A stretch of 64,000 bases of DNA from an uncultured Bacteroidota bacterium (GCA_902510475.1 CABXCC010000002.1:1-64000); one strand, 5' to 3'. Counted from the first letter of the stretch, positions 18,603 to 28,946 are shown. The notes: generated from the sequence alone by a model not told the origin. Made by a program: numbers and translations.

Positions 18603-19679
18603 CTAATCAACTTCAAATAGTTTACCGTTTTTAAAACCAACGATATATGCATTTGGATAACCGCTTCGTCTTGCAAATTTTTTCTTCTTTTTAATATCAG
18701 TAAGATTTTTTGAACTTGAATAGAAGTACTTATACAAAGAACCTTGTTTTATCCTAGTTAAGTCATTTAACCCCTTAAAGTTATACGATTTTAATTCCAG
18801 TTTTCTTTTACCTGCAGCTATTTGAACCTTGTATATAACTATATCAGAATTTTGCGATTGAGCTATGTTATTTTCATAATAATTAATGGCTTTTTTGTAT
18901 TTTTTGATGGCTTTGTAAATGCTATTTGATATTTCAGCCTGTCCTTTTTTTGAGTTTAAATAGTCACCTTCTTTTTTGTTAGTCATAAAACCAGCTTCAA
19001 TTAAAATACTAGGCATATATGTGTTATGAAGCACCCAAAAACCAGATTGTTTTACTCCTCTGTTTTTGATTTTTAAATCTTTTGTAAAATTTTCTTGAAC
19101 AAAACTCGCAAGTAAAATACTTTGATCTAGATATTCCTCTTGCATGAGTGTAGTTCCAATTAGAGATTCAGTTGATGTTGGACTATAGTTTTCCTTATCC
19201 ATTTGATAATGATCATCCAAAAAGATAATTTCGTTTTCCTTTTTAGCAATATTAAAATTAGCATTACTAACATGTAATCCGTAAACAAAAGTTTCTGAAC
19301 CATGAACTGAACTATTATGAAATGCATTACAATGTATTGAAATAAAAAGGTCAGCATCAACATCATTTGCAATTTTAGCCCTTTGTCTTAGTGTTAAAAA
19401 AACATCTTTATCTCTTGTATAAATAACCTCATCACCACTATTTTCTAACTTCTTTCCTAAATCCAAAGCTATTTTTAATACGATGTCTTTTTCTTTAATT
19501 CCACTTTGATTCGGTCTTCCAGGGTCTTTTCCACCATGTCCAGCGTCAATTACTACTTTAAATTTGTTTTGAGAATCAAGTTCATTTATGTTTGAAAGAC
19601 TTAAAGCAAAGAACATAATTATCCCTTTCGCTGTTAAACTAAGGTTAAAAAAAAGGGAGTTTAAGTAAACTTTAGTCAT
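18603..19679 (-). CDS. amiC: N-acetylmuramoyl-L-alanine amidase with SPOR-like tail
   Basis: A 358-residue zinc amidase that cuts the bond between MurNAc and the stem peptide during cell separation. The Amidase_3 domain starts at FKVVIDAGHGGKDPG (about 38-52) and keeps SIHCNAFHN and the late ILIEAGFMTN segment carrying the catalytic Glu. The C-terminal part (YKVQIAAGK onward) resembles the SPOR-like peptidoglycan-binding repeat common in Bacteroidota. The N-terminus carries a hydrophobic export segment; a second Met at 22 could be the true start. It is divergent from lptD and heads the long minus run of envelope and Fe-S genes. Confidence 0.9.
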   Translation of the reverse strand: MTKVYLNSLFFNLSLTAKGIIMFFALSLSNINELDSQNKFKVVIDAGHGGKDPGRPNQSGIKEKDIVLKIALDLGKKLENSGDEVIYTRDKDVFLTLRQRAKIANDVDADLFISIHCNAFHNSSVHGSETFVYGLHVSNANFNIAKKENEIIFLDDHYQMDKENYSPTSTESLIGTTLMQEEYLDQSILLASFVQENFTKDLKIKNRGVKQSGFWVLHNTYMPSILIEAGFMTNKKEGDYLNSKKGQAEISNSIYKAIKKYKKAINYYENNIAQSQNSDIVIYKVQIAAGKRKLELKSYNFKGLNDLTRIKQGSLYKYFYSSSKNLTDIKKKKKFARRSGYPNAYIVGFKNGKLFEVD

Positions 19680-19755
19680 AAATTATGTATTATAGCCTTA
19701 AAATATACGTAAATTTATAGCTGTTTTTCAGTTATACTAATATACATTCAATAGG

Positions 19756-22368
19756 TTGAAATCAAACTTTTTCAAATTAATTTTATTGTTAAGTTATACA
19801 TTGTTTATAAACATGAATAATTATGCATTCACACGTAATTATTCTATTGACACAATTGTTAAAAATGATTCAATTAATCAAAAAGATAAGTTGCTTTTAA
19901 GCAAAATCAACTATGAAGCTACCGACACAACTGCTATTAGCCCAAAAGATAAATTAATTAGATTATATAATAATGCTAAAATTACCTACGGGGATATGGA
20001 GATAACATCAGGAATCATTCTTGTAGATTATGAAAAAAATGAAATTTACGCTGGAAGAATTAAAGACTCTCTTGGTGAGTATACTCAATTGCCGATATTT
20101 AAACAAGGTCAAGATGAAATAAGACCAGATTCATTAAAATTTAACATGGATACTAAAAAGGCAATTATTTTTAATTCAAGAACAGAAGAAGCGGGTTTGA
20201 ATATACTTTCAGAAAAAACCAAAAAGGAAAACGACTCGGTATATTTTATGAACAGAGCTAAATTTACAACCTCTGCAGACATTGATAATCCAGAATATTA
20301 TTTTTTGCTTAGAAAGGCCAAGGTAATTCCTGGAAAAAAAATTATTACAGGACCCACCAATATGTATATTGCAGACGTGCCTACCCCAATTGGTCTGCCA
20401 TTTGCTTATTTTCCTATTTCTAATAAAAGAAGCTCTGGTATAATTTTCCCCTCTTTTGGAGAACAAAATTCCCGAGGTTATTTTATTCAAAATGGAGGTT
20501 ATTATCTGCCAATAAATGACAATTTAGATTTGACATTACTTGGTGATTATTATACAAACGGAAGTTACGGTTTTAGAGTTGAAAACACCTATTTCTATAG
20601 ATATAAGTTTAGAGGAAATTTAAGTTTCAGATTTGAGAATTTAATACGTAGTGAAAGAGGCTTTCCAGACTATTCTAAAAGTTCCATATATAATTTGAGA
20701 TGGTCTCACAGCAAAGACGCAAAATCAAATCCAAATTCAAGATTCTCTGCTTCTGTTAATTTAGGAAGTAGTAAATACTATCAACAATCTGTAAATCAAA
20801 TGAATGCAGCTAATTTTTTGAATAATAGTTTGTCCTCATCCGTTTCTTATTCTAAAACTTTTCCGGGTGAACCTCAGGTAAATATTAGTTTGTCAGCTAC
20901 ACATTCACAAAACACTAATACCCAGGCCATTAATATGACTTTACCAACATTTCAAGGAAGTATATCTAGAATATATCCATTTGCTCCGAAAGGTGGAAGC
21001 AAACGAGGTGCAATTCAAAATATTAATTTTCAATATAATGTGCGTGGTGAAAACAGAATTTTAACCACTGATTCCTTGTTTTTTAAGAAGGAAATGTTTG
21101 AGTCAGCTAAATCAGGTTTTCAGCATTCAATTCCAATTAGTACTAACTTTAAACTATTTAAATACCTAAGTTTTTCTACAAGCGCTAACTTTAAAGAAAC
21201 CTGGGTTTTTAAAACAATTAACAAGGACTATAACATACAATTACAGGAGGTGGAAACAACCGAAGATCGAGGTTTTGATTCATTTAGAACTTATAATTTC
21301 TCAACCTCACTAGGAACTACTGTATATGGAATGTATAATTTTTCTGAAAAAAGTAAAATTAAAACAATTAGGCATGTTATGAGACCTTCGGTAAGTTATG
21401 GTATTTCACCAGCTTTTAATCAGTATTATGACACATATGAAGTAGTTTCCGCAGATGGATTGACCACTTCTGATATAGAATATTCTAGATTTGAAGAATC
21501 TATATTTGGAATACCCAATAAGAATTATGCAAGCTCAATGTCCTTATCATTAAATAATAATATCGAGGCAAAAGTAATTGATAAAGAAAGTGAAGAGAAT
21601 GAATTAAAAAAAATAGTATTACTAAATAATTTAAATTTTTCTACTTCTTACAACTTAGCCGCAGATTCTTTGAATTTATCACCAGTTAGAATGAGCGGAG
21701 GAACACAATTATTTAAAAATAAAATGAATGTGAATTTTGGAGCAACACTAGATCCTTATACGCTAGATGAAAATAATGTTAGAATTAATAAATTTAATAT
21801 TAATAATAATGGAGGTTTATTTAGACTAACAAGTGCCAATCTAACCTTTAATTATTCTTTAAATAACAGTAGTTTGGAGAAAGAAGAAGAAACAAATGAT
21901 TCATCAATAAACGAATCTCTTAGAAACGGAGGAAGAGATGATGATTTATTCGGAAGGGCTATGGATACCTCATCATCAGATTTTATGGATACTCAGGATG
22001 AGGAGGAGGAGGTATTAAGTGACTTATATTCTTATAAAATACCATGGTCATTAAGGCTGGCATATGCGGTAAATTATAATAATTCTATAGGGCAAAATGA
22101 AATTTCCTCTCATTCGTTAATGTTTTCTGGAGATGTAGAATTATCTCCCAAATGGAATGCAGGTATATCATCTGGTTATGATTTTAAAAATCAGGGTATC
22201 ACTTACACTCAATTAAGATTTGAGAGAGACTTACTAAGTTGGAGGATGAACTTTAGCTGGATACCTTTTAGTGCAAATAAATCATGGAATTTCTTTATTG
22301 GAATAAAAAGCGGGATGCTCAGTGATATTAAATACGATAAAAGAAGACAAAGAGATAAAATATTATAA
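19756..22368 (+). CDS. lptD: LPS-assembly outer-membrane protein LptD (OstA-like)
   Basis: An 870-residue outer-membrane barrel that inserts LPS into the outer leaflet. A signal peptide (about 1-25) precedes an OstA/LptA-like beta-jellyroll region (about 60-170) and a large C-terminal barrel. The segment PTPIGLPFAYFPI is typical of LptD. The start is TTG at 19756: there is a stop in frame at 19738 and no ATG between, and only this start gives a normal signal peptide. Residues about 708-755 form a strongly acidic, Ser/Asn-rich stretch (several Glu runs) unlike the rest of the barrel. It is followed by ridA after 9 nt. No exact promoter box was found upstream. Confidence 0.9.
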   Translation: MKSNFFKLILLLSYTLFINMNNYAFTRNYSIDTIVKNDSINQKDKLLLSKINYEATDTTAISPKDKLIRLYNNAKITYGDMEITSGIILVDYEKNEIYAGRIKDSLGEYTQLPIFKQGQDEIRPDSLKFNMDTKKAIIFNSRTEEAGLNILSEKTKKENDSVYFMNRAKFTTSADIDNPEYYFLLRKAKVIPGKKIITGPTNMYIADVPTPIGLPFAYFPISNKRSSGIIFPSFGEQNSRGYFIQNGGYYLPINDNLDLTLLGDYYTNGSYGFRVENTYFYRYKFRGNLSFRFENLIRSERGFPDYSKSSIYNLRWSHSKDAKSNPNSRFSASVNLGSSKYYQQSVNQMNAANFLNNSLSSSVSYSKTFPGEPQVNISLSATHSQNTNTQAINMTLPTFQGSISRIYPFAPKGGSKRGAIQNINFQYNVRGENRILTTDSLFFKKEMFESAKSGFQHSIPISTNFKLFKYLSFSTSANFKETWVFKTINKDYNIQLQEVETTEDRGFDSFRTYNFSTSLGTTVYGMYNFSEKSKIKTIRHVMRPSVSYGISPAFNQYYDTYEVVSADGLTTSDIEYSRFEESIFGIPNKNYASSMSLSLNNNIEAKVIDKESEENELKKIVLLNNLNFSTSYNLAADSLNLSPVRMSGGTQLFKNKMNVNFGATLDPYTLDENNVRINKFNINNNGGLFRLTSANLTFNYSLNNSSLEKEEETNDSSINESLRNGGRDDDLFGRAMDTSSSDFMDTQDEEEEVLSDLYSYKIPWSLRLAYAVNYNNSIGQNEISSHSLMFSGDVELSPKWNAGISSGYDFKNQGITYTQLRFERDLLSWRMNFSWIPFSANKSWNFFIGIKSGMLSDIKYDKRRQRDKIL

Positions 22369-22377
22369 ATTTATACT

Positions 22378-22758
22378 ATGAAAAAAATAATAAAAACGGA
22401 CAATGCTCCAAAACCGATAGGACCTTATAATCAAGCTGTAATAGCTGGAAATTATTTATTTATTTCTGGACAGATTGCTTTAAATCCAAAATCAGGAGAT
22501 TTAATTGTTAATTGTATCGAAGATGAAACTCAACAAGTTATGGAAAATTTAAAAGCTATTTTAACAGAAGCCTCACTAACATTTGAGAATGTTGTTAAAA
22601 CAACTATATTCCTTTCCAGTATGGATAATTTTAAATCCGTAAATGAAATCTATGGTTCTTATTTAAAAGATGAAACTGCACCAGCACGTGAAACAGTTGA
22701 AGTCAGTAAATTACCAGTAGGAGTTAATGTTGAAATATCAATGATCGCTATTTTGTAA
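22378..22758 (+). CDS. ridA: RidA family reactive-intermediate deaminase
   Basis: A 126-residue enzyme that hydrolyses reactive enamine/imine intermediates released by PLP enzymes. Family marks are IGPYNQAV near 18, the active-site Arg in PARETVEVSKLP near 103 and ISMIAI at the C-terminus. It starts 9 nt after lptD, and a TAAATTTA box (22366-22373) overlapping the lptD stop codon lies 4 nt before its ATG. Its last 21 bp overlap the 3' end of the kinase gene on the other strand. Confidence 0.95.
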   Translation: MKKIIKTDNAPKPIGPYNQAVIAGNYLFISGQIALNPKSGDLIVNCIEDETQQVMENLKAILTEASLTFENVVKTTIFLSSMDNFKSVNEIYGSYLKDETAPARETVEVSKLPVGVNVEISMIAIL

Positions 22759-23607
22759 TTGTCTTTTGTGAAAATTTAGTAATCCATCGATTGGTTTTCT
22801 AATTATATTACCAGCTTTCAAATTATATTCTTCTAAGCATTTTTGAAGCTCTTCTTTCAAGTAAAATGAAATCGAACCAACAAAATGTATAGGAATATTT
22901 TTTGCGTCAGAAAATTGTAATATTTGTCTTTCGATAAACAGATTAAAACCTCTTTTAATCAGAGATTGTCCATAATCTGAATCCTTATTTTGAATTAAAA
23001 ATTTAGCAAAAGTTGCTAGGTAAGTATTTGGATTAGGTTGCTTGTAAAGATTGTCTTTAATTGTTTCCGCATCCAAATTAAACTCATTACTAAATTTTTT
23101 AGCTGTATCTTCAGGAATTCTATTAAAATAATAATCTCTTAACATTTGTCTCCCAAAATAATTTCCGCTAGCGTCATCCATTAAAATATATCCTAATGAT
23201 ATAACCCTTTGATCAATATTTTCTCCATCAAAATATGTGCAATTTGAGCCTGTACCTAAAATACAAACAATTGATTTTGAATTTATTTCCGCTGTTGAAT
23301 ATATGGCTGCATATGTGTCTTCTTTTATAGAATAATATTTACAGTTTGTGAATATATCTTCAAATACGTTTTTAATTAAAACTCTAGGGGGTTCTGTTCC
23401 ACAGCCTGCTCCATAAAAATGTATTTCTTCCACATCTTTTCTAAACTTATATAATTCAAAGTTATTTACAATCCTTTCTTTTAGTATATGATTTGTTAAA
23501 ACTTGAGGATTAAGCCCAAGAGTTTGTGTTTCAAATAACGTTTCTCCGCTTTTATTTATTGAAATCCAATCGGTTTTTGTTGAACCGCTATCTACAATTA
23601 AAATCAT
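22738..23607 (-). CDS. BadF/BadG/BcrA/BcrD-type ATPase, probable N-acetylglucosamine kinase
   Basis: A 289-residue ASKHA-fold kinase. The phosphate-1 motif DSGSTKTDW lies at the N-terminus and the phosphate-2 region LGTGSNCTYFDG near 118, followed by DDASGNYFG. This arrangement matches eukaryotic-like GlcNAc kinases of Bacteroidota. With the amidase and NagZ-like fusion in the same window it would fit salvage of wall amino sugars, an inference. BadF-type proteins also include activators of dehydratases; the lack of Fe-S cysteines argues against that. Convergent with and overlapping ridA by 21 bp. Confidence 0.8.
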   Translation of the reverse strand: MILIVDSGSTKTDWISINKSGETLFETQTLGLNPQVLTNHILKERIVNNFELYKFRKDVEEIHFYGAGCGTEPPRVLIKNVFEDIFTNCKYYSIKEDTYAAIYSTAEINSKSIVCILGTGSNCTYFDGENIDQRVISLGYILMDDASGNYFGRQMLRDYYFNRIPEDTAKKFSNEFNLDAETIKDNLYKQPNPNTYLATFAKFLIQNKDSDYGQSLIKRGFNLFIERQILQFSDAKNIPIHFVGSISFYLKEELQKCLEEYNLKAGNIIRKPIDGLLNFHKRQLQNSDH

Positions 23608-23640
23608 ATTGATATTTTATTGGTGGTTGGTTTAATGTAA

Positions 23641-24651
<1,011 letters not shown>

Positions 24652-24656
24652 TTAAT

Positions 24657-25643
24657 TTATATTGACATTATATCACTGACTTTTAAAAGTTCAGTATTTA
24701 TTTTTGTAATTCCTTTTATTGCTTTTTTGAAAGGAGTAATTTCAACAATATTATTTTGTAAACCAACCATAATATTACTTTCACCCTTAATCATCAGTTC
24801 AACAGCTTTAACCCCTAACCTACTGGCTAAAACTCTGTCAAAGCATGTAGGAGAACCACCTCTTTGCATATGACCAAGTACAGAAACTCTTGCGTCATAA
24901 TCAGGTAAATGTTTTTCCACATATTTTTTTAATTCATATACATTCTCCCCGGTATCATCTCCTTCAGCAACGACTACTATACTAGACGATTTTCCTGTTT
25001 TTTTACTTCTCTTTAAAGATTGGATTAACCTTTCTTCACCCAAATTTTCTTCAGGTATTAATATTTCTTCTGCACCCGAAGCAACACCTGTGTTAAGAGC
25101 TATATGACCAGCATCTCTGCCCATTACTTCAACAAAGAACAATCGATTATGTGAACTCGCGGTATCTCTAATCTTATCAATAGCACTCATAACTGTATTA
25201 CAAGCAGAATCAAAACCAATTGTATGAGAGGTTCCAAAAATATCATTGTCAATTGTTGCAGGAATACCGATGACAGGAAAGTTATTTTCTTCACCAAATA
25301 TCAAACCCCCAGTAAATGTTCCGTCACCGCCAATTACAATTAAACCATCAATATTATTGAATTTTAAATTTTTAAATGCCTTATCTCTTCCTTCTTTAGA
25401 TCTAAAATCTTTAGATCTTGCCGTTTTTAAGATTGTTCCACCCTTATTAATTATACCCTTAACACTTCTTGCATTTAACTCAATCATTTTACCATTTATT
25501 AAGCCATCGTATCCTTTGTAAAAACCCATCGGGGTTATACCTTTGTAGACGCATGTACGAACAACTGATCTAATGGCAGCATTCATCCCCGGTGCATCTC
25601 CACCAGACGTGATAATAGCGATTTTTTTAAGGGATTTATCCAT
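24657..25643 (-). CDS. pfkA: ATP-dependent 6-phosphofructokinase
   Basis: A 328-residue enzyme of group A phosphofructokinases, phosphorylating fructose-6-phosphate. GGDAPGMNAAIR lies at about 14-25 and GGDGTFTGG near 103; Gly after GGD marks the ATP-dependent and not the pyrophosphate-dependent type. The catalytic PATIDND segment and MGRDAGHIA are present. A TATATTTA box lies 5 nt before the ATG. It is divergent from tsaD and leads into gap. Confidence 0.97.
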   Translation of the reverse strand: MDKSLKKIAIITSGGDAPGMNAAIRSVVRTCVYKGITPMGFYKGYDGLINGKMIELNARSVKGIINKGGTILKTARSKDFRSKEGRDKAFKNLKFNNIDGLIVIGGDGTFTGGLIFGEENNFPVIGIPATIDNDIFGTSHTIGFDSACNTVMSAIDKIRDTASSHNRLFFVEVMGRDAGHIALNTGVASGAEEILIPEENLGEERLIQSLKRSKKTGKSSSIVVVAEGDDTGENVYELKKYVEKHLPDYDARVSVLGHMQRGGSPTCFDRVLASRLGVKAVELMIKGESNIMVGLQNNIVEITPFKKAIKGITKINTELLKVSDIMSI

Positions 25644-25718
25644 CCCTGTAAATATAATAATCTATTAGATTAATCATAAGCATTTTTTTAAATCTTTTTT
25701 TAATTAAAAAAGTAACTA

Positions 25719-25726
25719 TAAATTTG
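25719..25726 (+). promoter_or_regulatory. -7 promoter box (TAAATTTG) 4 nt before tsaD
   Basis: An exact TAnnTTTG match ends 4 nt before the tsaD ATG at 25731. If it acts as the -7 element, transcription would start at or next to the start codon and the mRNA would be leaderless. No -33 TTG is seen at the expected distance. Confidence 0.45.
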
Positions 25727-25730
25727 AAGT

Positions 25731-26738
25731 ATGAATGATGAGATTTACATTTTAGCAATTGAAACATCTTGTGACGATACTTCTATAGCAATAATGAAGA
25801 ATAATGCAGTGTTGGCAAATATAGTCTCTAGTCAGCAAATTCACGAACTTTTTGGAGGTGTAGTCCCAGAATTAGCATCAAGAGAACATGACAGATTAAT
25901 TGTACCTGTTCTAAGAGAGGCCTTACACAAATCTAAAATATCTCTGAATCAAATCGATGTTATTGCATATACGAGAGGTCCGGGGTTACTTGGTTCATTG
26001 CTAGTTGGAAGCTCATTTGCAAAATCTTTATCACTTTCTCTAAATATTCCCCTAATCGAAATAAATCATATGCATGCTCATATTTTATCAATATTTATTG
26101 AGGATAATATAGACAAGCCTGAATTTCCTTTCATAGCATTAACAGTGTCCGGTGGTCACACCCAATTAGTTCTTGTTGAGAGCCCTATAAAATTCACTGA
26201 AATTGGAACAACTCTAGATGATGCTGCCGGGGAAGCATTTGATAAGTCAGGGAAAATTCTTGGTTTGGATTACCCTGCTGGACCTACAATTGATAAAATC
26301 TCAAAAAAAGGTGATCCAAATAGATTTATTTTTGCAAAACCTAAGGTCAAAGGTTTAAATTTTAGTTTTTCTGGATTAAAAACTAATTTTAAAAATTTTA
26401 TCAATTCAAAATCGGAAGATTTTATAAAAAATAATATAAACCATCTCTGTGCTTCCCTACAACACACTATTGTTGAAATTTTGATTGAGAAAATTTTAAA
26501 TGCCCAAAAAACATATGGAATTAATGATTTTGTTGTTTGCGGAGGTGTTTCTGCAAATTCGTATTTAAGACAAAAACTTTTGTATTTAAAAGATTCGCAA
26601 AATATAAAATCTTACCTTCCCAATGTTAGCTATTCAACAGATAACGCAGCCATGATTGGAGTAAATGCTTATTATAAGTTTAAATATTCTATTTTTGGTG
26701 AACTAAGTGATCAAAGCATTTCTAGATATCCTGTATAA
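25731..26738 (+). CDS. tsaD: tRNA N6-adenosine threonylcarbamoyltransferase
   Basis: A 335-residue ASKHA-fold protein that transfers threonylcarbamoyl to A37 of ANN-decoding tRNAs as part of the TsaBDE system. It carries ETSCDDTS near 11, the metal-binding His pair in NHMHAH (His113 and His117), SGGHTQLV near 139 and the C-terminal CGGVSANSYLR and STDNAAMIG. The TGA-free junction overlaps rsmE by one base (TAATG). Essential in most bacteria. Confidence 0.97.
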   Translation: MNDEIYILAIETSCDDTSIAIMKNNAVLANIVSSQQIHELFGGVVPELASREHDRLIVPVLREALHKSKISLNQIDVIAYTRGPGLLGSLLVGSSFAKSLSLSLNIPLIEINHMHAHILSIFIEDNIDKPEFPFIALTVSGGHTQLVLVESPIKFTEIGTTLDDAAGEAFDKSGKILGLDYPAGPTIDKISKKGDPNRFIFAKPKVKGLNFSFSGLKTNFKNFINSKSEDFIKNNINHLCASLQHTIVEILIEKILNAQKTYGINDFVVCGGVSANSYLRQKLLYLKDSQNIKSYLPNVSYSTDNAAMIGVNAYYKFKYSIFGELSDQSISRYPV

Positions 26739-27445
26739 TGAATTTATTTTATTCTAATAATATTGATAACGAAAAAGGTCAAATTTCTCTTACTGATCAG
26801 GAAAATAGACATTTGATAAAAGTTCTAAGAAAATCAATTGGTGAAGTAATAAGTGTAACAGATGGTGTCGGCAATACATACAAGTGTAAAATAATTAATA
26901 CAGATAAAACTTCATCAACTCTTTCGATAATTAATATTGATAAAAATGATTCAAATTTTCCTAAGCTTAGTATAGCTATTTCTTTAACAAAAAAAACAAA
27001 TCGTTTTGAATGGTTTTTGGAAAAAGCTACTGAAATAGGAATTCATGAGATTACACCCATAATTTCTGAACATACAGAAAAATCTAATTTAAATATTGAT
27101 AGGTCAAATAAATTATTAATTTCTGCAATGAAGCAATCCTTACGATCCAGATTGCCAATATTAAACACACCAATAAGTTTTGAGGACTATTTAATTGAGA
27201 AAAAATGCGGAGAAAATAATTTTATTGCTACATGTAAAAAAAATAATTACTCATTATTTGAAAAAAAATTGATCAAAGGTTTCCCTGCTAATGTTTTAAT
27301 TGGTCCTGAGGGTGGATTTTCAAACAATGAATTAAATTTTGCAAAAAACACTAACTTTATGCCAATATCACTTGGAAACTATAGATATAGAACTGAAACA
27401 GCTGGAATTGGCGTATGCATGATTTTTTCACTAATTAATAAATAA
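26738..27445 (+). CDS. rsmE: 16S rRNA (uracil-1498-N3) methyltransferase
   Basis: A 235-residue SPOUT-class methyltransferase acting on U1498 of 16S rRNA. The N-terminal PUA-like part has RHLIKVLRKSIGE; the C-terminal SAM-binding knot has IGPEGGFSNNEL and the YRYRTETA segment. It is translationally coupled to tsaD by a one-base overlap, a frequent pairing in Bacteroidota. Confidence 0.95.
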   Translation: MNLFYSNNIDNEKGQISLTDQENRHLIKVLRKSIGEVISVTDGVGNTYKCKIINTDKTSSTLSIINIDKNDSNFPKLSIAISLTKKTNRFEWFLEKATEIGIHEITPIISEHTEKSNLNIDRSNKLLISAMKQSLRSRLPILNTPISFEDYLIEKKCGENNFIATCKKNNYSLFEKKLIKGFPANVLIGPEGGFSNNELNFAKNTNFMPISLGNYRYRTETAGIGVCMIFSLINK

Positions 27446-27449
27446 AAAT

Positions 27450-28520
27450 ATGAATTCAGGAGACCTTGTTAAGTCAGTGATTAAATTATCATTAATTGCA
27501 CTTTTAATATTTGTTCTATTTAAATTGAAATTAGGTTTATTATATGTGTTTATAGCCTTAATTTTAACCTTAATTGTCAACCCTTTAAACAAACTATTTT
27601 TTAAAAAACTCAAGCTTAGTAAAACTTTTTCATCTGTTATTTCAATTACTTTCCTGATTTCATTTTTTGCTATGATTATCGGATTAATTGTTCCAGTTTT
27701 AACCAAACAAGGTCAAAACCTTTCACTCTTGAATAATAAGGAGTTTAGGGCAAATTTTGATTCAACTATTACAACGATAAATAATTATTTTGAAAATCAA
27801 CAATTAAGTATTTTTGATTTTTTCACAGACTTAAATATTATCTCAGATATTGATTTTAGTTTTGTTACTCAACTTTTCAATTCTATTATTTCACAAATAG
27901 GAAGCTTGAGTATAGGTATTCTTTCTGTTTTATTTATTACTTTTTTCTTCTTAAAAGATGGAAACAAAATCTTTGAAAACTTTATAGATTTTTTTCCAAG
28001 TAAACAAAGTGCTAAATTAAAAGCTTCTTTTGACACAATAAATTCCCTTCTGACTAGATATTTCACTGGTGTTTTGATACAGGTTGTAATTCTTTTTGTT
28101 TTCTATTATACACTTCTTCTTATTCTTGGTGTAGATAATTCATTTGTTATCGCCTTTATTTGTGCTATCCTAAATATTATTCCATACTTGGGCCCGTTAA
28201 TAAGTGTAATCTTAATGATTGTTTTATCCATAACAAGTAATTTAGATAATATTGTTTTAGATAATTACATATTTAATTCCGTGTTTATTTTTGTTGGTTT
28301 TTCAATTATTCAATTTGTCGACAATTTTTTTCTTCAACCTTATATATTTTCATCTTCGGTAAAATCACATCCTCTAGAGGTTTTTATTGTAATTATATTT
28401 TCTGGAATTCTTTTTGGCATTTTCGGTTTGATTATAGCAATACCACTATACACAACATTGAAGGTAATTTTTGTAAGCTTTTTTGATATTAAGAAAATAA
28501 TATCAAATCTTGTTAAATAA
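27450..28520 (+). CDS. AI-2E family transporter (PerM/YdiK-like permease)
   Basis: A 356-residue polytopic membrane protein with about eight hydrophobic segments and the family arrangement of paired N-terminal helices, a soluble middle region (about 85-145) and a C-terminal block with NIIPYLGPLIS and DNFFLQPYIFS. Members export small molecules or act as Na+/H+ antiporters; autoinducer-2 transport is established only for a few. It starts 4 nt after rsmE. It converges on the tRNA operon terminator after 58 nt. Confidence 0.88.
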   Translation: MNSGDLVKSVIKLSLIALLIFVLFKLKLGLLYVFIALILTLIVNPLNKLFFKKLKLSKTFSSVISITFLISFFAMIIGLIVPVLTKQGQNLSLLNNKEFRANFDSTITTINNYFENQQLSIFDFFTDLNIISDIDFSFVTQLFNSIISQIGSLSIGILSVLFITFFFLKDGNKIFENFIDFFPSKQSAKLKASFDTINSLLTRYFTGVLIQVVILFVFYYTLLLILGVDNSFVIAFICAILNIIPYLGPLISVILMIVLSITSNLDNIVLDNYIFNSVFIFVGFSIIQFVDNFFLQPYIFSSSVKSHPLEVFIVIIFSGILFGIFGLIIAIPLYTTLKVIFVSFFDIKKIISNLVK

Positions 28521-28578
28521 TTCATTACTTCAATTGCTTCGTTGTAATTGAGATTATTAAATACGCGTGTATAATCAT

Positions 28579-28607
28579 AAAAAATCCCCACTTTTGAAAG
28601 TGAGGAT
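28579..28607 (-). terminator. Intrinsic terminator of the tRNA operon
   Basis: A near-perfect 10-bp stem (one G-U wobble in the minus-strand RNA) with a 4-nt loop is followed on the minus strand by six U residues. It lies 8 nt after the end of tRNA-Arg. Confidence 0.85.
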
Positions 28608-28614
28608 TGCTCTG

Positions 28615-28688
28615 TGATCGCGAAAGGATTCGAACCTTTGACCGTCTGCTTAGAAGGCAGATGCTCTATCCAGCTGAGCTACGCGACC
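28615..28688 (-). tRNA. tRNA-Arg (anticodon TCT)
   Basis: Read on the minus strand, the 74-nt sequence folds as a cloverleaf: acceptor GGTCGCG pairs with CGCGATC (one G-T), the anticodon loop is CTTCTAA and the T-arm has GGTTCGAATCC. Discriminator A. CCA is not encoded (the next bases are CAG). Last of three tRNAs in one operon. Confidence 0.95.
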
Positions 28689-28700
28689 TTACTAAAAATG

Positions 28701-28775
28701 TCGGGGTGGCAGGATTCGAACCTGCGACCTCCGCGTCCCAAACGCGGCGCGATAACCGGGCTACGCTACACCCCG
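28701..28775 (-). tRNA. tRNA-Pro (anticodon TGG)
   Basis: Read on the minus strand, acceptor CGGGGTG pairs fully with CACCCCG, discriminator A follows, and the anticodon loop TTTGGGA is closed by the CCGCG/CGCGG stem. The C1-G72 pair is typical of bacterial proline tRNAs. CCA is not encoded. Confidence 0.95.
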
Positions 28776-28778
28776 AGA

Positions 28779-28865
28779 TGGCGGAGAGACAGGGATTCGA
28801 ACCCTGGCGACGTTTGCACGTCGACAGATTAGCAATCTGCTCCATTACCACTCTGGCACCTCTCC
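28779..28865 (-). tRNA. tRNA-Ser (anticodon GCT)
   Basis: Read on the minus strand, this 87-nt class II tRNA has acceptor GGAGAGG, anticodon loop TTGCTAA, a long variable arm (GACGT/ACGTC stem) and discriminator G followed by an encoded CCA. It is the only one of the three with CCA in the DNA. First gene of the operon, 33 nt after the -7 box. Confidence 0.95.
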
Positions 28866-28898
28866 AATACTCTTAATAGTATTTATAAAATGCGGTTG

Positions 28899-28929
28899 CA
28901 AAAATAGTTTTTCATTACTAACAACGCAA
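28899..28929 (-). promoter_or_regulatory. Promoter of the tRNA-Ser/Pro/Arg operon
   Basis: On the minus strand TTG, 20 nt, TATTTTTG matches the Bacteroidota -33/-7 promoter. The -7 box is 33 nt before the 5' end of tRNA-Ser, leaving room for a short 5' leader removed by RNase P. Confidence 0.7.
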
Positions 28930-28946
28930 CTATAAACAATATTTTT

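Noticed and set aside
28530..28556. Inverted repeat (TCAATT...AATTGA) after the AI-2E permease gene
   Set aside because: The stem is only six A/T-rich pairs with no following T run; too weak to call a terminator.
28607..28876. Overlapping open frames across the tRNA cluster
   Set aside because: They are antisense or sense shadows of three well-formed tRNAs.
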